Counted from the first letter of the stretch, positions 39,079 through 47,791 are shown. The stretch is 64,000 nucleotides of DNA from Alcanivorax sp. (GCA_022565695.1 JAIUME010000002.1:282598-346597), one strand, 5' to 3'. Notes: generated by a model from the letters alone, not told the origin. Made by a program: numbers and translations.

Positions 39079-40746
39079 ATGCAGGGCTTGCAGAGCGCTG
39101 AGGCTACGCTTGCTGTCGAACTGACTGTCGATATAGGTCAATGCAGTGAGCGTGGGCACAAGGCCATCAATCAGGATGCCCTGGCGGTGCGTGTTCCCGC
39201 AGACGACCTGCTGCGCACCAAAGGCATTGTCGCCGCGCTGGCAGACGGGCTCTCCTCTGCTGCAGCGGGCCGGGAGGCGGCGGAGTCCTGCGTGCTGGGT
39301 TTTATCAGTGACTATTACGCCACACCATCACTGTGGAGCGTCGCGCGGTCAGCGCAACGCGTTCTGGAGGCGCTCAATCGCTGGCTGTGCCGACGCACCC
39401 TGGCGGGTGAAGACCATCTGTGCACCCTGTCGGTACTGGTTCTGCGCTCGCGCCTGGCCCATCTTTTCCAGGTGGGCGATTCGCGGATCTGGCGGCTGCG
39501 CAACCGGCAGCTGGAATGCCTTACCGAGGATCACAGCCGCCAGGCAGGTGGACGACGCCTGCTGACCCGCGCCATGGGGGGCGACACGCGGCTGGATGTG
39601 GATTACCGGCAATGTGACCTGCAACCCGGCGACATCTTTCTGCTCACCAGTGACGGCGTGCACGATGTGCTGCCCCGCTCTGTCATCGAGGACACCCTGC
39701 TCCGCTCGGCGGTCCCGCAGGCGGCGGCCGAAGATCTGGTCGCTTCCGCGCTCGACAATGGCAGCCGCGACAATATCAGTTGCCAGGTACTGCATGTCAC
39801 CAGCCTGCCCGGGGCAAGCGCCGATGATGCCCTGGCCAGCCTGCGCGAACTGCCGCTACCGCCGCCCCTCGCACCGGGTATGCGGATCGATAACCTGACC
39901 ATCGTTCACGAGCTCTATGCCAGTTCCCGCAGCCACCTCTATCTGGTGCGCGATCAAGCGGGACAGCTCAGCGCCCTGAAAGCGCCATCGGTCAATCTGG
40001 AAGATGATCCGGAAGCCCTGACCCGATTTGCCCTGGAAGGCTGGATCGGTGCCCGGCTGCGCAGCGCCCACCTGCTTAGACCGCTGCCGCCGGAGGGGCC
40101 TCAGACCTGCCTGTATCAGCGTCTCGAATATATCGACGGCGTCACCCTGCGCCAGTGGCTGCGCGAGCACCCCGACGCCGCCGTGGAAGAAAAGCTCTAC
40201 CTCGCCGACCAGTTGCTCAATGGCCTGCGCGCGCTGCACCGTGCCGATGTGATGCACGGCGATCTGAAACCGGAAAACATCATGGTCGACCGCAACGGGC
40301 TGGTGAAACTGATCGACTTCGGCAGCTGCTATTGCCGCGGCCTTGATCAGCCGCCCCCGCCGCTGCCCCTGGGTACACGGCAATATACGGCACGCCATAT
40401 CACCGACGGCGCCGCGCCGGACGAGCGCGGCGATCTGTATGCGGCCGCAGTAATCATCCACGAGATGCTCACCGGCACCTTGCCTGATCCCGACAAGCGC
40501 GCCCTGCGGCTACAGCAGCACAATGCCTTCGTGCCCATGTGGCTCAACCAGGCGCTGCAACGCGCCTTGCATCCGGACGCCATGCCCTACACGGACGCCG
40601 CCGAATTCCGCGCCGCGTTGCGCAGCCCCGCCAACCATCTGACAGTGACCACGCAACGGGAGCGCAATTCCCTGCGGCTCTGGCAAGTCAGCACACTGGT
40701 GCTGCTGTTGTTACTGATACTCAGTGTTGCGCTGCATTACTCCTGA
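39079..40746 (+). CDS. PP2C phosphatase / Ser-Thr kinase fusion, membrane anchored
   Basis: A 555-aa bifunctional protein. Residues about 10-245 form a PP2C phosphatase (ADGLSSAAAGREAA, FQVGDSRIWRL, LTSDGVHDVL, DNGSRDNISCQVL). Residues about 268-530 form an eukaryotic-type kinase with HGDLKPEN (393-400; HGD instead of HRD) and DFG at about 412-414, but a degenerate Gly-rich loop. The C-terminus is one transmembrane helix (VLLLLLILSVALHY) that leaves both domains cytoplasmic. It begins right after the transporter stop. The same pairing is known near nitrate transporters in pseudomonads, suggesting post-translational control of uptake. Confidence 0.88.
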   Translation: MQGLQSAEATLAVELTVDIGQCSERGHKAINQDALAVRVPADDLLRTKGIVAALADGLSSAAAGREAAESCVLGFISDYYATPSLWSVARSAQRVLEALNRWLCRRTLAGEDHLCTLSVLVLRSRLAHLFQVGDSRIWRLRNRQLECLTEDHSRQAGGRRLLTRAMGGDTRLDVDYRQCDLQPGDIFLLTSDGVHDVLPRSVIEDTLLRSAVPQAAAEDLVASALDNGSRDNISCQVLHVTSLPGASADDALASLRELPLPPPLAPGMRIDNLTIVHELYASSRSHLYLVRDQAGQLSALKAPSVNLEDDPEALTRFALEGWIGARLRSAHLLRPLPPEGPQTCLYQRLEYIDGVTLRQWLREHPDAAVEEKLYLADQLLNGLRALHRADVMHGDLKPENIMVDRNGLVKLIDFGSCYCRGLDQPPPPLPLGTRQYTARHITDGAAPDERGDLYAAAVIIHEMLTGTLPDPDKRALRLQQHNAFVPMWLNQALQRALHPDAMPYTDAAEFRAALRSPANHLTVTTQRERNSLRLWQVSTLVLLLLLILSVALHYS

Positions 40747-40764
40747 GCAGGTCGAGCCAGCAGG

Positions 40765-41616
40765 TCAGCCACTGGCCACCTGCCGCGCTGGTGCAGGGGG
40801 CGGTGTGATGGCCGGTGCGAGGGATGGCGCGGGCGCAGGCTCATCACGTTCATGCAGGAAGCTCAACACCCGACGACGCAACTGGTTGTAGTGCGGATTG
40901 TCCGCCAACTGCAGGCGATCCCGCGGCCGTGGCAGATCAATGGGCAATATCTCGCCAATCGTTGCCGAGGGACCATTGGTCATCATCACGATGCGATCGG
41001 ACAACAATACTGCCTCGTCAACATCGTGGGTAATCATGATCACGGTATTGCCCTGCGCGGTCTGGATCTGCATCAGAGTGTCCTGCAGGCGCGCCCGCGT
41101 CAGCGCGTCCAGCGCACCGAACGGCTCGTCCATCAGTAGCACTCGCGGCTGCATGGCCAGTGCGCGGGCAATGCCGACACGCTGTTTCATGCCGCCGGAG
41201 ATCTCGCCCGGTCGTTTGTCGCGCGCATGCAGCATCTGCACCAGTTCAAGGTTATGACCTGTCCAGTCGCGCATTTCTGCCCGTGTCATGCGACCACGGA
41301 ACACTTCCTGTACTGCCAGGGCAACATTGTCCCAGACACTCAACCAGGGCAGCAGTGAATGGTTCTGGAACACCACGGCCCGCTCCGGGCCGGGCGCGCT
41401 GACTTCTCGCCCGGCAAGAATGGCGCCGCCCTGAGTGGCCTGAAGCAGCCCGGCGACAACATTCAGCACGGTGGACTTGCCACAACCGGAATGCCCGATC
41501 AGGGTGACAAACTCGCCCTCATCGATGCGCAGATTGACATCACGCAGTGCCTCAAAACTGCCGCCGGGCGTATCGAACTGCATGCCCACGGAGGAAAGTT
41601 CAAGTAAGGGTTTCAT
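40765..41616 (-). CDS. nitrate ABC transporter ATPase (copy 1)
   Basis: A 283-aa ATPase of the nitrate/taurine/bicarbonate importer family (NrtD-like). Walker A is GHSGCGKST, the signature region is EISGGMKQRVGIARALA, Walker B is VLLMDEPFGALD, and the switch His is in MITHDVDEA. The C-terminus is Pro/Ala-rich. It lacks the solute-binding C-domain of cyanobacterial NrtC. The ATG overlaps the permease stop. It is close to its paralogue at 46898 over the whole ATPase core. Confidence 0.9.
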   Translation of the reverse strand: MKPLLELSSVGMQFDTPGGSFEALRDVNLRIDEGEFVTLIGHSGCGKSTVLNVVAGLLQATQGGAILAGREVSAPGPERAVVFQNHSLLPWLSVWDNVALAVQEVFRGRMTRAEMRDWTGHNLELVQMLHARDKRPGEISGGMKQRVGIARALAMQPRVLLMDEPFGALDALTRARLQDTLMQIQTAQGNTVIMITHDVDEAVLLSDRIVMMTNGPSATIGEILPIDLPRPRDRLQLADNPHYNQLRRRVLSFLHERDEPAPAPSLAPAITPPPAPARQVASG

Positions 41617-42614
41617 GGTCTTCTCCTGTCCAGCTTCCAGTCGACGCGTCGCTGAATCATCAGCATGACGCGGTCAAGGGCAAAACCGATGGCACCGATA
41701 ACAAGCACCGCCACCATGATGCGGCTGAGGGATTGCGAGCTGCCATTCTGGAATTCATCCCAGACGAACTTGCCGAGGCCCGGGTTCTGCGACAGCATTT
41801 CTGCTGCGATCAACACCATCCAGGCAATCCCCAGGGACACTCTCAATCCGGCAAACATCATGGGAATGGCCGATGGCAGTACGATCTTGCGCACATGGGT
41901 CAGCCACTTCAGACGCAGGACACGGCTGACGTTGTTCAGATCATCGCTTACCGTCTTCACCCCCACCGCCGTATTGATCAGCGTTGGCCACAGACAACAC
42001 AGCATCACCGTCACCATGGACACGACAAAGGATCGGGAAAAGGCCGGGTCATCGGTGGTGTACAGCGCGGCAACCACCAGTGTCACCAGCGGTAGCCAGG
42101 CCAGGGGGGATACCGGCTTTAACAGCTGCACCACCGGATTCATGGCATTTTCCAGTAGTCGGCTCAGCCCCATGGTGATGCCCAGCGGAATGGCGATCAG
42201 TGATGCCAGCAGAAAACCGGCAAGCACCGTCACCAGGCTGGTGCGGATCTGATCAAAGAAAGTGGGCGCGCCGGTATGACTACGGCGCACCGGCTCCCAG
42301 TCAGGCTGCTGTTCAAGACGTGCAGCAATGCGTTCTTCCTGCCGCACCATAAACGCCCGTCCGCGCTCGCGCTCGGCACGGTGCTCGGCGACCAGATTGG
42401 TCGCCTGCTCGTAGACCTGTGCCGGGCCGGGAAACTGCCCCAGCGAGGTGTTGATGCGCGTCGCGCCAAGCTGCCAGACCATCAACAGGACCAGAATGCC
42501 CAGCAGCGGCGCACCCCATTGCATCAACAGCAGGCGCGCCTGTGTCCAGGGCGCTTCCCCGCGCGCCAGTCGCACCCAGGGTTGCGTCCATTGAGGTAGC
42601 CGAAGCGTCGTCAT
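41613..42614 (-). CDS. nitrate ABC transporter permease (copy 1)
   Basis: A 333-aa inner-membrane permease of the BPD_transp_1 type with an N-terminal helix, an extra loop of about 75 residues (PGPAQVYEQATNLV ... ERERGRAFM) and five to six C-terminal helices. The ATPase-coupling loop lies in NNVSRVLRLKWLTHVRKIVLPSA. The ATG at 42614 overlaps the stop of the binding-protein gene (TGATG); a GTG three bases earlier is possible. It works with the ATPase and binding protein of the same operon. Confidence 0.9.
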   Translation of the reverse strand: MTTLRLPQWTQPWVRLARGEAPWTQARLLLMQWGAPLLGILVLLMVWQLGATRINTSLGQFPGPAQVYEQATNLVAEHRAERERGRAFMVRQEERIAARLEQQPDWEPVRRSHTGAPTFFDQIRTSLVTVLAGFLLASLIAIPLGITMGLSRLLENAMNPVVQLLKPVSPLAWLPLVTLVVAALYTTDDPAFSRSFVVSMVTVMLCCLWPTLINTAVGVKTVSDDLNNVSRVLRLKWLTHVRKIVLPSAIPMMFAGLRVSLGIAWMVLIAAEMLSQNPGLGKFVWDEFQNGSSQSLSRIMVAVLVIGAIGFALDRVMLMIQRRVDWKLDRRRP

Positions 42615-43969
42615 CACAGGCTCCCGGAATCTTTCTTGAGGCCAACATCAAAACGCTCGATGTAGGCATTGGGGCTGCGCGCATCGAAGACCTTGCCATC
42701 AATAAAGGTGGTGTGTTCCGGGTCGCGGAAACCATTCTCGGTCTCGAAATCCGGGAAGTCCGCCGGCGTTGCCTTGCCTTCCTCGATAAGTGCCAGCGCC
42801 GCAGCCTGATATACGTCCGGCTTGAACACCTTGCGCGCCATGTCCAGGTACCAGTCATCCGGCTTGTGCTCGGGGATCTGGCCCCATCGACGCATCTGGG
42901 TCAGATACCAGATGGCATCGGAGTAGTACGGATAGGTGGCGTGGTGTCGGAAGAAGACATTGAAGTCCGGCGCTTCGCGCACATCGCCTTTCTCGAACTC
43001 GAATACCCCGGTCATGCTGTTGGCAATGACCTCATAATCCGCGCCTACGTAAGTCGGGCGGGAGATGATGCGAGCAGCTTCTTCCCGGTTACGATTGTTC
43101 TCGGCATCCAGCCACATGCCTGCCCTGATCAGCGCCTTGACCACCCGCATATGGGTAACAGGGTTACGCTCGGCCCATTCGTTGCTGACGCCGAAGACCT
43201 TTTCGGCAATGTTGTTGCGGATATCGTAATCGGTGATCACCGGCACCCCGATGCCACGGAATACTGCTTGCTGGTTCCAGGGCTCACCCACGCAGTAGCC
43301 GTGAATGGTGCCGGCTTCCAGGGTAGAAGGCATTTGCGGCGGTGGCGTGACCGATAGCAGGACATCCGCATCGATGTTGCCCGAGGTATCACCGCGCTGT
43401 GGCGCATAATAGCCCGGATGAATGCCGGCGGCGGCCAGCCAGTAACGCAATTCATAGTTGTGAGTGGACACCGGGAATACCATGCCCATGCGGAACGCCT
43501 CACCCTTGTCATTGTAAGACTCGATAACGGGCTTCAGGGCTTCTGCGCCAATCGGGTGGCGGGGCCGGTCTCCTTCCATGGCCAGATGCGGCTTCATCGC
43601 GTCCCAGACCTGGTTGGAAACAGTGATCGCATTGCCATTGAGGTCCATGGTGAACGCCGTGACCACATGGGCCCGGGTGCCGAAACCCAGGGTGCTGCCC
43701 AGCGGTTGTCCGGCAAGCATGTGCGCGCCATCCAGTTCGCCCGAGATCACGCCGTCAAGCAGCACTCGCCAGTTGGCCTGGGCTTCCAGTGTGACAAACA
43801 GCCCTTCATCCTCGAAGTAACCGCGTTCATAGGCGATAGCCAGCGGCGCCATATCCGTCAGCTTGATGAAGCCGAAACGCAGTTCTTCTTTCTCCGGCCA
43901 GTCCTCTGCCAGAGCGTTACCCCATGCCAGAAACAGGGCACATAACGCGACGAGATGTCTTGCTTTCAT
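42614..43969 (-). CDS. nitrate ABC transporter substrate-binding protein (copy 1, Sec type)
   Basis: A 451-aa protein of the NrtA/CmpA family with a Sec signal ([21 protein letters not shown]), so periplasmic. The mature start [21 protein letters not shown] and the later [15 protein letters not shown] segment are typical of nitrate binding proteins. Two ATGs compete: the one at 43969 has AGGGAG at good spacing, the one at 43975 is too close. It is the first gene of copy 1, preceded by a leader terminator and a perfect sigma-54 box. Confidence 0.9.
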   Translation of the reverse strand: MKARHLVALCALFLAWGNALAEDWPEKEELRFGFIKLTDMAPLAIAYERGYFEDEGLFVTLEAQANWRVLLDGVISGELDGAHMLAGQPLGSTLGFGTRAHVVTAFTMDLNGNAITVSNQVWDAMKPHLAMEGDRPRHPIGAEALKPVIESYNDKGEAFRMGMVFPVSTHNYELRYWLAAAGIHPGYYAPQRGDTSGNIDADVLLSVTPPPQMPSTLEAGTIHGYCVGEPWNQQAVFRGIGVPVITDYDIRNNIAEKVFGVSNEWAERNPVTHMRVVKALIRAGMWLDAENNRNREEAARIISRPTYVGADYEVIANSMTGVFEFEKGDVREAPDFNVFFRHHATYPYYSDAIWYLTQMRRWGQIPEHKPDDWYLDMARKVFKPDVYQAAALALIEEGKATPADFPDFETENGFRDPEHTTFIDGKVFDARSPNAYIERFDVGLKKDSGSL

Positions 43970-43994
43970 TGCCATACTCCCTTTCCCCGCAGGC

Positions 43995-44035
43995 AAAAAA
44001 AAACGCCCACTACACAGTCTCCTGTGTGGTGAGCG
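43995..44035 (-). terminator. leader terminator before nitrate ABC operon 1
   Basis: On the minus strand CGCTCACCACACAG-GAGA-CTGTGTAGTGGGCG forms a 14-bp stem with one mismatch and one wobble, followed by nine T's. It lies only 26 bases before the first gene's ATG. Confidence 0.9.
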
Positions 44036-44078
44036 CCATTGCCCGACATTATGTTGCAGTAAGCGGAACCACACTCGA

Positions 44079-44092
44079 CATCGTCGTCGACG
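44079..44092 (-). promoter_or_regulatory. possible ANTAR hairpin in leader 1 (weak)
   Basis: The minus strand reads CGTC-GACGAC-GATG, a 4-bp stem (one wobble) with a six-base loop that has G at position 4 but G rather than A at position 1. Its core is shared with the nirB leader hairpin. It is enclosed by a longer AGCGG/CCGCT pairing. Confidence 0.4.
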
Positions 44093-44120
44093 AGGCTACC
44101 GCTCTGTCACTGAAGGAGAA

Positions 44121-44136
44121 TGCAAGCGCTGTGCCA
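44121..44136 (-). promoter_or_regulatory. sigma-54 promoter of nitrate ABC operon 1
   Basis: The minus strand reads TGGCACAGCGCTTGCA, a perfect TGGCAC-N5-TTGCA match with GG-N10-GC spacing. The start is expected near 44109, giving a leader of about 140 bases that contains the terminator. Confidence 0.85.
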
Positions 44137-44233
44137 CACCCTTCTCGACACATTAAAATCAGGGCGTTAACACAAGAAAGCACTCGGTAAATAAAAAGAA
44201 AATGCCCCGCGACTGCACAGATAATGTCATCGA

Positions 44234-44252
44234 GCGCACCGATTTGGCGCGC
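44234..44252. promoter_or_regulatory. NtrC-like enhancer dyad
   Basis: GCGCACC-N5-GGCGCGC is a 7-bp inverted repeat with one mismatch, and its core matches the NtrC form GCACC-N5-GGTGC in four of five bases on the right arm. It lies about 100 bases upstream of the operon 1 sigma-54 box and about 190 upstream of that of operon 2, normal enhancer distances for both. Confidence 0.5.
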
Positions 44253-44444
44253 GCCCACCCTCCCCCAACATTGCGTCATTCGGGTGCAGGCGGCACCGGT
44301 TTAACGCATGGAGCCGCCCCGGAAAGGCCTAAAGCTGTTTCTCCCCGGCAACGTCCGGACGTGCCAAATCATCATCGCAAGCCTATGATTTAAATATAAT
44401 TATTCGTCTTTTCCCGAGACCGGACACCCCCAGTGATATCTGGC

Positions 44445-44460
44445 ATGGCACGCTTTGTGC
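44445..44460 (+). promoter_or_regulatory. sigma-54 promoter of nitrate ABC operon 2
   Basis: TGGCACGCTTTGTGCT has a perfect -24 box and GG-N10-GC spacing; the -12 box is GTGCT. The start is expected near 44472, giving a leader of about 170 bases. Confidence 0.75.
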
Positions 44461-44481
44461 TTTCACCAGAGTGTGTGCAAC

Positions 44482-44499
44482 GGGATCAATGTGGATTCT
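44482..44499 (+). promoter_or_regulatory. ANTAR-type hexaloop hairpin in leader 2
   Basis: GGGATC-AATGTG-GATTCT pairs over six positions (two G-U) around a six-base loop with A at position 1 and G at position 4. Directly after it, GATTG and CAATT can pair around CACGGGT as a second hairpin. An alternative GTGCAA/TTGCAC pairing encloses the first. The terminator starts 30 bases later. Confidence 0.7.
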
Positions 44500-44529
44500 G
44501 ATTGCACGGGTCAATTTGTCGGGCAATGG

Positions 44530-44579
44530 CGCCCACACGTACTTCGGCTTCGTCCTGGTGCGGGTGGGCGTTTTTTTTT
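44530..44579 (+). terminator. leader terminator before nitrate ABC operon 2
   Basis: CGCCCAC and GTGGGCG form the base of a GC-rich stem that continues inward (CGTAC with GTGCG-type pairs), followed by nine T's at 44571-44579. It lies 62 bases before the ATG. The stretch GGCAATGGCGC before it is also present in leader 1. Confidence 0.88.
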
Positions 44580-44625
44580 GCATGACTTTTTTGCATGGCA
44601 CTTTACATGACACTTTGCATGACAT
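44580..44625 (+). repeat. four degenerate GCATGACACTTT-type units in the 5' UTR
   Basis: Between the leader terminator and the ribosome site, units of about 12 bases repeat: GCATGACTTTTT, GCATGGCACTTT, ACATGACACTTT, GCATGACATGAA. They may be a slippage product; no function is evident. Confidence 0.6.
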
Positions 44626-44641
44626 GAATGAGGGAAGAGAG

Positions 44642-45976
44642 ATGGCCAAGGCAACCTCTGGAACAACGCAGCTGTCGGGTGCGCAACAGGAGCGGCGCAG
44701 GTTTCTGAAACAGTCCACCGTGGCACTCGGCGGCGCGAGCGTTGCGGCTAGCATGATGCCCTCGTTGGGCACCGCAGCCAGCGGCAGTGGCAGCAGCGCC
44801 CTGGAGACACGCAACGCCAAACTGGGCTTTATCGCACTGACGGATGCGGCGCCCCTGTTTGTTGCCGACGAAAAAGGTTTCTTTGCCAAACACGGCATGA
44901 CCGGTGTGGAAGTCCTGAAGCAGTCCTCCTGGGGCACGACCCGGGACAACCTGGTACTGGGCTCCTCCCGCAACGGCATTGATGGCGCCCACATTCTTAC
45001 GCCCATGCCCTACCTCATTGCCACCGGCGCCATGACGGCCAACAATCAGCCAGTGCCGATGTACATTCTCGCGCGCCTCAATCTTGCCGGGCAGTGCATT
45101 TCGGTCGGCCGGGAATACGCGGATCTGAAGGTAGGCGTGGATGCCAGTGAGTTCGCCAAGGCGCTCGCCGCAAAACGCGCCGGCGGCAATGAAGTAAGAG
45201 CTGCCATGACCTTCCCCGGCGGCACCCATGATCTGTGGATTCGCTACTGGATGGCTGCCGCAGGGATCAATCCCAATGCCGACATTTCAACGATAGTGGT
45301 TCCCCCGGCCCAGATGGTGGCGAACATGCGCGTTGGCAGCATGGATACGTTCTGCGTATGTGAGCCGTGGAACGAACAGCTGATCCGTCAGAACATCGGT
45401 TATACCGCCAACACGACCGGTGAACTGTGGCACAACCACCCGGAGAAGGCTTTTGGCATGCGGGCCGATTACGTTGAACAGAACCCGAACGCCACCCGCG
45501 CGCTGGTGAAAGCCATCATGGAAGCGCAGATATTCTGCGAGCAACCGGAAAACATCGAGGAAGTGGCGCGTATCTGTTCGCGGCGTCGCTGGATCAACGC
45601 CCCCTATGACGACATCATCAATCGCATGCAGGGCCATTTCGACTACGGCACAGGCCGTGTTGTCGAGAACAGCCCCCACCGTATGCGCTATTGGCATGAC
45701 CATGCTTCTTATCCGTTCAAAAGCCACGACCAGTGGTTCCTCACGGAAAATATTCGCTGGGGCTACCTGCCGAAAGAGCTCGACACCAAAGCGCTGGTGG
45801 AAAGTGTCAACCGTGAGGATATCTGGCGGGCAGCAGCCGCCGAGCTCGGCGTCGACAAAAGTGACATTCCGGACTTAACCTCACGCGGCGTCGAAACCTT
45901 CTTTGACGGCAAAGTCTTCGATCCCGAGAACCCGCAGGCGTACCTCGACAGCCTGGCAATCAAGCGACTCCGGTAA
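44642..45976 (+). CDS. nitrate ABC transporter substrate-binding protein (copy 2, Tat type)
   Basis: A 444-aa NrtA/CmpA-family protein with a twin-arginine-type signal (RRRFLKQSTVALGGASVAA), unlike the Sec signal of copy 1. The mature part shows NAKLGFIALTDAAPLFVADEKGFF and MDTFCVCEPWNEQ, conserved in nitrate binders. AGGGAAGAGAG precedes the ATG. The open frame extends upstream through the leader but is not coding there. It is the first gene of the second nitrate importer operon. Confidence 0.92.
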   Translation: MAKATSGTTQLSGAQQERRRFLKQSTVALGGASVAASMMPSLGTAASGSGSSALETRNAKLGFIALTDAAPLFVADEKGFFAKHGMTGVEVLKQSSWGTTRDNLVLGSSRNGIDGAHILTPMPYLIATGAMTANNQPVPMYILARLNLAGQCISVGREYADLKVGVDASEFAKALAAKRAGGNEVRAAMTFPGGTHDLWIRYWMAAAGINPNADISTIVVPPAQMVANMRVGSMDTFCVCEPWNEQLIRQNIGYTANTTGELWHNHPEKAFGMRADYVEQNPNATRALVKAIMEAQIFCEQPENIEEVARICSRRRWINAPYDDIINRMQGHFDYGTGRVVENSPHRMRYWHDHASYPFKSHDQWFLTENIRWGYLPKELDTKALVESVNREDIWRAAAAELGVDKSDIPDLTSRGVETFFDGKVFDPENPQAYLDSLAIKRLR

Positions 45977-46000
45977 CACCGGCCAGCAGGAGCAGACATC

Positions 46001-46873
46001 ATGACGACTTCCGCCACTACCTCCGGCCTGCGCTTCCCGGGCCAGTCGCTGATGCACGCCGAAGGGCGTGCTGAAGCGGCAACTCGGGTTTTGCGTTTTG
46101 CGCTGGATCGCCTCCTCCCCCCGGTGCTGATCACCGCTGTGTTACTCGGCATCTGGGAGCTGCTTTGCGCCGGTGACGGCGCCGCGCTGCCGCCACCGAC
46201 GCAAGTCCTCAGCGATACCTGGGAGCTGATCGTCAATCCGTTCTATAACCACGGCGGCAATGATGTCGGCATGGCCTGGCAGATACTGGCCAGCCTGGAG
46301 CGAGTAGCCTACGGCTATGTGCTGGCCGTCATCGCCGGCGTCAGCCTCGGTGTGCTGGTGGGTCAGTCGACCTGGGCCATGCGCGGCCTTGACCCATTGT
46401 TTCAGGTACTGCGCACTGTGCCGCCGCTGGCCTGGCTGCCGATCTCCCTGGCCGGCTTTCAGGACAGCAACCCCTCTGCCATCTTCGTGATTTTCATCAC
46501 CGCGATATGGCCGATCATCATCAATACCTCGGTCGGCATCCGTAATATTCCTGAAGACTATCGCAATGTCGCCAGGGTACTGCGACTGAATGGCGCCGAG
46601 TATTTCCAGCGCATCATGTTGCCCGCCGCCGCGCCCTATATCTTTTCCGGGCTGCGCATCGGTGTCGGTCTCTCCTGGCTGGCGATTGTTGCCGCCGAGA
46701 TGCTGATCGGTGGCGTCGGCATCGGGTTCTTTATCTGGGATGCGTGGAACGCCTCACTGATCAGCGACATCATTCTGGCACTGGTCTATGTGGGCATCGT
46801 CGGTTTCATGCTTGATCGGCTGGTGGTCTTCATCGGCAATCGCATCACACGTGGCAACGAGGCCGGCGGTTAA
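46001..46873 (+). CDS. nitrate ABC transporter permease (copy 2)
   Basis: A 290-aa permease with an N-terminal helix, the APPPTQVL-like periplasmic start (LPPPTQVLSDTWELI) and five further helices. The coupling loop is YRNVARVLRLNGAEYFQRIMLPAAAP. It is shorter than copy 1 because the loop after the first helix is smaller. CAGGAG lies nine bases upstream. It is flanked at 24-base spacing by the binding protein and ATPase genes. Confidence 0.92.
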   Translation: MTTSATTSGLRFPGQSLMHAEGRAEAATRVLRFALDRLLPPVLITAVLLGIWELLCAGDGAALPPPTQVLSDTWELIVNPFYNHGGNDVGMAWQILASLERVAYGYVLAVIAGVSLGVLVGQSTWAMRGLDPLFQVLRTVPPLAWLPISLAGFQDSNPSAIFVIFITAIWPIIINTSVGIRNIPEDYRNVARVLRLNGAEYFQRIMLPAAAPYIFSGLRIGVGLSWLAIVAAEMLIGGVGIGFFIWDAWNASLISDIILALVYVGIVGFMLDRLVVFIGNRITRGNEAGG

Positions 46874-46897
46874 CGCGCCCGGCGAAGGAGCATCATC

Positions 46898-47752
46898 ATG
46901 AGTGCACATTATCTGACCATCGAAAACATCGACATGACATTCACTACCGGCAAAACCAGTTCCCATGTGCTGGACAAGGTGAACCTGCGTGTCGACAAGG
47001 GCGAGTATATTTCCATCATCGGCCACTCCGGCTGCGGCAAGTCAACCGTGCTGAACATTGTCGCCGGATTGATAGAACCGACGTCCGGCGGTGTCATCCT
47101 GGATGGCACTGAAGTCAGCAAGCCCGGGCCGGATCGCGCGCTGGTATTCCAGAACCACTCGCTGTTGCCCTGGCTGACGGTGTATGAAAACGTGGCACTG
47201 GCGGTGAACAAGACCCTGCGCAAGCGCATGACGGCCAGCGAACGGCATGACTGGATACTGCATAACCTGGCCATGGTGAACATGTCCCACGCGCTGGACA
47301 AGCGACCGGCAGAAATCTCCGGCGGCATGAAGCAGCGCGTCGGGATTGCCCGGGCGCTGGCCATGCAGCCCAAAGTCCTGCTGCTGGATGAGCCCTTCGG
47401 CGCACTGGACGCCCTGACCCGCGCCCACCTGCAGGACGAGGTGATGCGCATTCAGGCCGATTTGCACAATACGGTCCTGATGATTACCCACGACGTGGAC
47501 GAAGCCGTACTGCTCTCCGATCGCATCGTCATGATGACCAACGGGCCCTCGGCCAGCATCGGAGAAATCCTGACCATTGATCTGCCACGGCCGAGGGACC
47601 GCATCGCCCTGGCGGACGATCCGCGCTACAACCACTATCGTCAGGAAGTGCTGCGCTTTCTTTATGAAAAACAGCGAAAACTGGAAAACCTCAGCGAGCG
47701 CCGGGCAAAGAAGGGGGAAAGTGAAGATCCGGCCAAAGCCAGGGCGAGTTAA
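46898..47752 (+). CDS. nitrate ABC transporter ATPase (copy 2)
   Basis: A 284-aa ATPase with Walker A GHSGCGKST, the signature region EISGGMKQRVGIARALA, Walker B VLLLDEPFGALD and MITHDVDEA. GAAGGAG precedes the ATG. It ends in a charged tail (ERRAKKGESEDPAKARAS), different from the Pro-rich tail of copy 1. A long hairpin follows the stop. Confidence 0.92.
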   Translation: MSAHYLTIENIDMTFTTGKTSSHVLDKVNLRVDKGEYISIIGHSGCGKSTVLNIVAGLIEPTSGGVILDGTEVSKPGPDRALVFQNHSLLPWLTVYENVALAVNKTLRKRMTASERHDWILHNLAMVNMSHALDKRPAEISGGMKQRVGIARALAMQPKVLLLDEPFGALDALTRAHLQDEVMRIQADLHNTVLMITHDVDEAVLLSDRIVMMTNGPSASIGEILTIDLPRPRDRIALADDPRYNHYRQEVLRFLYEKQRKLENLSERRAKKGESEDPAKARAS

Positions 47753-47791
47753 TCAACCAGGGCTGGCTGGTGGCAAGGCGCCACGTCAACA

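Larger units (their letters stand above)
43970..44641. promoter_or_regulatory. shared control region of the two divergent nitrate ABC operons
   Basis: This 672-base gap carries a sigma-54 promoter, leader and intrinsic terminator in each direction. An NtrC-like dyad lies between them at 44234, and a second dyad (GGTGC-N5-GCACC) lies at 44283-44297. The middle stretch, about 44140-44440, is non-coding as far as I can see. Confidence 0.75.
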
